A stretch of DNA of 64,000 nucleotides from Gemmatimonas phototrophica (GTDB taxonomy: Bacteria > Gemmatimonadota > Gemmatimonadetes > Gemmatimonadales > Gemmatimonadaceae), in the NCBI RefSeq assembly GCF_000695095.2, contig NZ_CP011454.1, forward strand, positions 992,001 to 1,056,000, written 5' to 3'. The first letter of the stretch is position 1. Every line of letters begins with the position of its first letter. This document shows, piece by piece, positions 61,562-64,000 of this stretch. The notes below the pieces were generated by a model. It was not told the origin of the DNA. It saw nothing but the letters and a program-made list of their open reading frames with translations, and searched no databases. A program made the position numbers and the translations under genes.

Positions 61562-63337
61562 CTAGCGCGTTCCCACCGGATAGAGCAGGTAGGGTTGAAT
61601 CCGCGCACGAAAGCGGGCCGCGTCTGCATTCCACCCCTCAAGAAGGGCATCAATCGTGCCTTTTTCGACTGCGTTGGCCAGCGCGTCAGTCCCCGCCAGC
61701 AGATCGATGCTGCGCCGCCGGTTGGGACCGTTCAGTGCTTGCCCTCGCCACGAGAATTCTTTGGGGTGCGCGACGTAGAACGCGCGCAACATCCGGATCC
61801 CCACTTCGACGGGGCGAACCGCATTGCGATCGGTGACCACCACCTTGATCATGGGGATGGTCGTTCCGCCAAACTTGTAGCCGGCTTCGATGGTGCGGGT
61901 GGTCGTGTCAAAACGCACGCCAGGCATCCTCAGCGCGTTGAGCGCGCTGGCTACTGCGGCATGATCGGTGAGATAATCCGCACCGATCAGCGTGAACGGG
62001 GCGTCGGTGCCGCGCCCCTCGGTGGCATTCGTCCCCTCAAAGAATACGGTGCCGGGATACAGGAGTTCGGCGTCGAGGCTCCGCAGGTTGGGCGACGGAT
62101 TGACTCGCGGCAGACCGGTTTCGTCGAACCACAGGTCCCGCGTGTACTGCTGCATGGGAATGACGGTGATGTCTGCGTTGAGCGCCTTCGTGCCCACGAG
62201 GTAGCGCATCAACTCACCAGGTGTGAGACCATAGCGAAGTGCGACCGCGTGCTGTCCGACCAGTGACCGGTAGGCGAGATCGAGGATGTTCCCCTCAACT
62301 CGGTCCGCGCGAATGGGGTTGGGGCGGTCCAGAATGATGATGGGCTTGCCGGCACTCGCGGCGGTCAGGGCCAGCGTCCACTGGTACGTGTAGACACGGG
62401 CCCCGACATCCTGGATGTCGTAGATCAGCACATCAATGTCTTTCAGCATGTCCGGCGTGGGGACCCGCACCGCACCGTACAGCGAGTGCACGGTGACGCC
62501 TGTTCTGGCATCCACCCCGCTGCCGACCTTTTCACCGGCCTTGGCTTCTCCGCGGATGCCATGCTCAGGGCCATACAGTGCCGTGAGCTTGACGCCGGGG
62601 GCGTTGAAGAGCAGGTCGACGGTGCTGGTGCCCTTCCGGTCGCGCCCCGAGTGATTGGTGAGCAAGCCGACACGCTTGCCCCTGATGAGATGCAGGGAAT
62701 CGGCCAGCAGCACTTCGATGCCCGGGATGACGTTGCCACGCTTGGCCGTCGGTTGGCCGTCCGGGAGGTCGCGCGAAGCCCCCCACGGGGCGGGTGGCGG
62801 AGGCACCGGCGTGCGGAGATCAAACTCCACACGAAAACGGCGGGAGGTCCCTTCACGCTCCAACTGATAGACGAAGGTGCTCGTGGTGACGTCCACCGTC
62901 CACACGTTGGTGCGGGCGGCCGGAATCATGGCTTTGGTGAGGCTGTCAGCGGCAAAGGCCATGCGCGCCGCCGACCCACCGGGACGGGCCTCCCCGCCAT
63001 ACTGGGTCACGGCGTCCGCCGAGCCATCCTCGTGCCGATGATCGTGCTTGAGCCGCACGCCGTCGGCCGTGCGAGTGAACACCCACGTCCGGGAACGATT
63101 GTCGCCGACATGAAAGGGGACGCGAACCGTATCGCCGCACTCCCGTACGTGCATCACCAGGCGTTGTCCCAGCATGGCACTGTCGGTTGGCTGGGGGTTG
63201 ATCAGCCGGCCTTCGAAGGCCTGGCCGCAGCGGGCCCGCAGCGCCTGCAGGAAGTCGTCGGCCGGGTCGCGGGGGCGGGCGGGTACGACGGCGGCCAGGG
63301 TCAGCAAACCGACCAGCAGGGGCAGGGGGATCGGCAT
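61562..63337 (-). CDS. Secreted NamZ-type exo-N-acetylmuramidase with N-terminal extra domain
   Basis: A 591-aa exported protein (signal MPIPLPLLVGLLTLAAVVPARP). Residues about 25-175 form a separate domain (FLQALRARCGQAFEGRL, GQRLVMHVRECGD, FHVGDNRSRTWVFTRT, LKHDHRHEDGS, FRVEFDLRT) that exists as a standalone exported protein in other bacteria, to my knowledge. Residues about 200-591 are DUF1343/NamZ: LIRGKRVGLLTNHSG, LYGPEHGIRGEAKAGEKV, DVLIYDIQDVGARVYTYQWTL, ILDRPNPI, SPNLRSLDAELLYPGTVFFEG, EGRGTDAPF. NamZ releases terminal MurNAc from peptidoglycan fragments. The fusion is a notable feature. Confidence 0.88.
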   Translation of the reverse strand: MPIPLPLLVGLLTLAAVVPARPRDPADDFLQALRARCGQAFEGRLINPQPTDSAMLGQRLVMHVRECGDTVRVPFHVGDNRSRTWVFTRTADGVRLKHDHRHEDGSADAVTQYGGEARPGGSAARMAFAADSLTKAMIPAARTNVWTVDVTTSTFVYQLEREGTSRRFRVEFDLRTPVPPPPAPWGASRDLPDGQPTAKRGNVIPGIEVLLADSLHLIRGKRVGLLTNHSGRDRKGTSTVDLLFNAPGVKLTALYGPEHGIRGEAKAGEKVGSGVDARTGVTVHSLYGAVRVPTPDMLKDIDVLIYDIQDVGARVYTYQWTLALTAASAGKPIIILDRPNPIRADRVEGNILDLAYRSLVGQHAVALRYGLTPGELMRYLVGTKALNADITVIPMQQYTRDLWFDETGLPRVNPSPNLRSLDAELLYPGTVFFEGTNATEGRGTDAPFTLIGADYLTDHAAVASALNALRMPGVRFDTTTRTIEAGYKFGGTTIPMIKVVVTDRNAVRPVEVGIRMLRAFYVAHPKEFSWRGQALNGPNRRRSIDLLAGTDALANAVEKGTIDALLEGWNADAARFRARIQPYLLYPVGTR

Positions 63338-63381
63338 GGCGGTGTGGCGGGGCAGAGGAATTGAGGGGAATCTGAAATGAA

Positions 63382-63455
63382 AACCCGGAACCCCAAACTC
63401 CAACCCACAACCCGGAACTGATCAGTTTCGGGTTGTGGGTGAGGGTTACGGGTTC
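63382..63455. repeat. Intergenic inverted repeat, GGGTTGTGGGT type
   Basis: Core arms acccacaacccggaact / agtttcgggttgtgggt (17 bp, one mismatch) around a gatc loop at 63420-63423. Outer arms (aacccggaacccc / gagggttacgggtt) extend the palindrome to about 74 bp. Its aaccc/gggtt periodicity resembles the repeat at 50085-50186. Confidence 0.75.
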
Positions 63456-63459
63456 GAGC

Positions 63460-63499
63460 AAAAAACAAAAACCCGCCAACGATGTAAATCGTTGACGGG
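63460..63499 (-). terminator. Intrinsic terminator of the tRNA cluster
   Basis: Read on the minus strand: stem cccgtcaacgat / atcgttggcggg (12 bp, one mismatch) with loop ttac, followed by a T-run (gtttttgttttttg). It lies 17 bp after the tRNA-Pro gene. Confidence 0.9.
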
Positions 63500-63515
63500 C
63501 CTCTATTTATCTCAG

Positions 63516-63589
63516 TCGGGGCGACAGGATTCGAACCTGCGACCTCGTGCTCCCGAAGCACGCGCTCTACCGGGCTAAGCTACGCCCCG
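63516..63589 (-). tRNA. tRNA-Pro (CGG)
   Basis: A 74-nt cloverleaf: acceptor cggggcg/cgccccg with discriminator A, anticodon stem cgtgc/gcacg with loop ttcggga (anticodon CGG), T-arm ggttcgaatcc. CCA is not encoded. It reads Pro codon CCG. Confidence 0.95.
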
Positions 63590-63643
63590 TTGACTGTCCA
63601 ACACCCATGATCCGGATGACGTGCCCCCATTCGGATCTCAAAA

Positions 63644-63717
63644 TGCGCCTGGAAGGACTCGAACCTCCAACCTTCTGATCCGTAGTCAGATGCTCTATCC
63701 AATTGAGCTACAGGCGC
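63644..63717 (-). tRNA. tRNA-Arg (ACG)
   Basis: A 74-nt cloverleaf: acceptor gcgcctg/caggcgc with discriminator A, anticodon stem tctga/tcaga with loop ctacgga (anticodon ACG, expected to be edited to ICG by TadA), T-arm ggttcgagtcc. It reads CGU/CGC/CGA. Confidence 0.95.
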
Positions 63718-63854
63718 AACGGATCGTGTATCACCTACTGCCAGCGTGTCCCACTCCCCTTGCCACGAGGGCAAGGGACCAGCAACCTAGTGAGTCTTTT
63801 CGGCCGTCGCTACTGCTCCGTCCGCTGATTTTCACCCGGGTACCACACCTACGA

Positions 63855-63928
63855 TGGGTCGTACAAGACTCGAACTTGTGACCTCCACGATGTCAACGTG
63901 GCGCTCTAACCAACTGAGCTAACGACCC
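63855..63928 (-). tRNA. tRNA-Val (GAC)
   Basis: A 74-nt cloverleaf: acceptor gggtcgt/acgaccc with discriminator A, anticodon stem ccacg/cgtgg with loop ttgacat (anticodon GAC), T-arm agttcgagtct. It reads GUC/GUU. Confidence 0.95.
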
Positions 63929-63946
63929 TCGACATCGGCCCTACAG

Positions 63947-64000
63947 AGCGGGAAACGGGACTCGAACCCGCGACCCCAACCTTGGCAAGGTTGTGCTCTA
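63947..64000 (-). tRNA. tRNA-Gly (GCC), 5' part outside window
   Basis: The 3' two-thirds of a tRNA: acceptor 3' strand ttcccgc with discriminator T, T-arm gggttcgagtccc, and anticodon stem caacc/ggttg with loop ttgccaa (anticodon GCC). The D-arm and 5' acceptor strand lie beyond the right edge. Confidence 0.9.

Overview
The window is 64 kb of compact, GC-rich bacterial chromosome with no phage, insertion sequence or CRISPR signature. Gene content suggests a free-living Gram-negative bacterium of the Gemmatimonadota (Gemmatimonas-like). The signs are a Pkn kinase with a TolB-like periplasmic domain, S9 and DUF5117-type secreted peptidases, DUF4199, DUF1552/DUF1592 secreted proteins, an H1-like basic protein, many GTG/TTG starts and weak Shine-Dalgarno sites. 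This is inference from gene families; no 16S rRNA lies in the window.

Layout. 1-2.0 kb (-): an NtrY-like histidine kinase coupled to two small proteins, the last cut by the window edge. 2.05-6.5 kb (+): acyl-CoA ligase-like enzyme, a NYN/LOTUS protein with a histone-like tail, and an AAG-type DNA glycosylase. 6.4-8.7 kb (-): kbl-tdh, converting threonine to glycine plus acetyl-CoA. 8.7-10.3 kb: a 733-bp gene-free stretch, an H1-like gene with a strong terminator, and a 58-aa small gene behind a sigma-54-like promoter. 10.3-13.2 kb: a methyltransferase-fold protein, Fpg/MutM and a glycosyltransferase. 13.4-18.5 kb (-): RlmI-like methyltransferase, GT2, MltG, RuvX, Rho, then tRNA-Arg(CCG). 18.8-27.5 kb (+): a secreted propeller-like protein and an RND efflux operon (adaptor plus two permeases). 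27.6-29.1 kb: cytochrome c, a beta-hydroxyacid-dehydrogenase-like protein and a small membrane protein. 29.3-33.8 kb: Ser/Thr kinase, a hypothetical protein and an S9 peptidase. 33.9-39.9 kb (+): secreted/envelope proteins (DUF3108, YceI, an outer-membrane barrel, a family VIII esterase/beta-lactamase-fold hydrolase, DUF1028, PEBP). 40-44 kb: three GT4 glycosyltransferases and a PAP2 phosphatase. 44.1-50 kb (-): a secreted DUF1592/DUF1552/ankyrin operon. 50.3-55.8 kb: secreted metalloprotease, GT2, lipoprotein, and a membrane-anchored LuxR protein with DUF4199. 56-60.5 kb (+): ATC-hydrolase-like protein, FAD amine oxidase, membrane protein and family-B DNA polymerase. 60.4-63.3 kb (-): cyanophycinase-like lipoprotein and a NamZ fusion. 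63.5-64 kb (-): four tRNA genes (Pro, Arg, Val, Gly).

The genes mostly serve envelope construction and secretion, plus DNA repair/replication (AAG, Fpg, RuvX, PolB), transcription termination (Rho) and threonine catabolism. The least ordinary signals are an RND permease pair whose second member has lost the canonical proton-relay residues, a NYN-LOTUS-LOTUS-H1 fusion, the sigma-54-like promoter on a tiny gene, a cluster of CGGGTGA half-sites and a long hairpin between luxR and DUF4199, and two types of intergenic inverted repeat. Functions are assigned by reading motifs; no database search was run.
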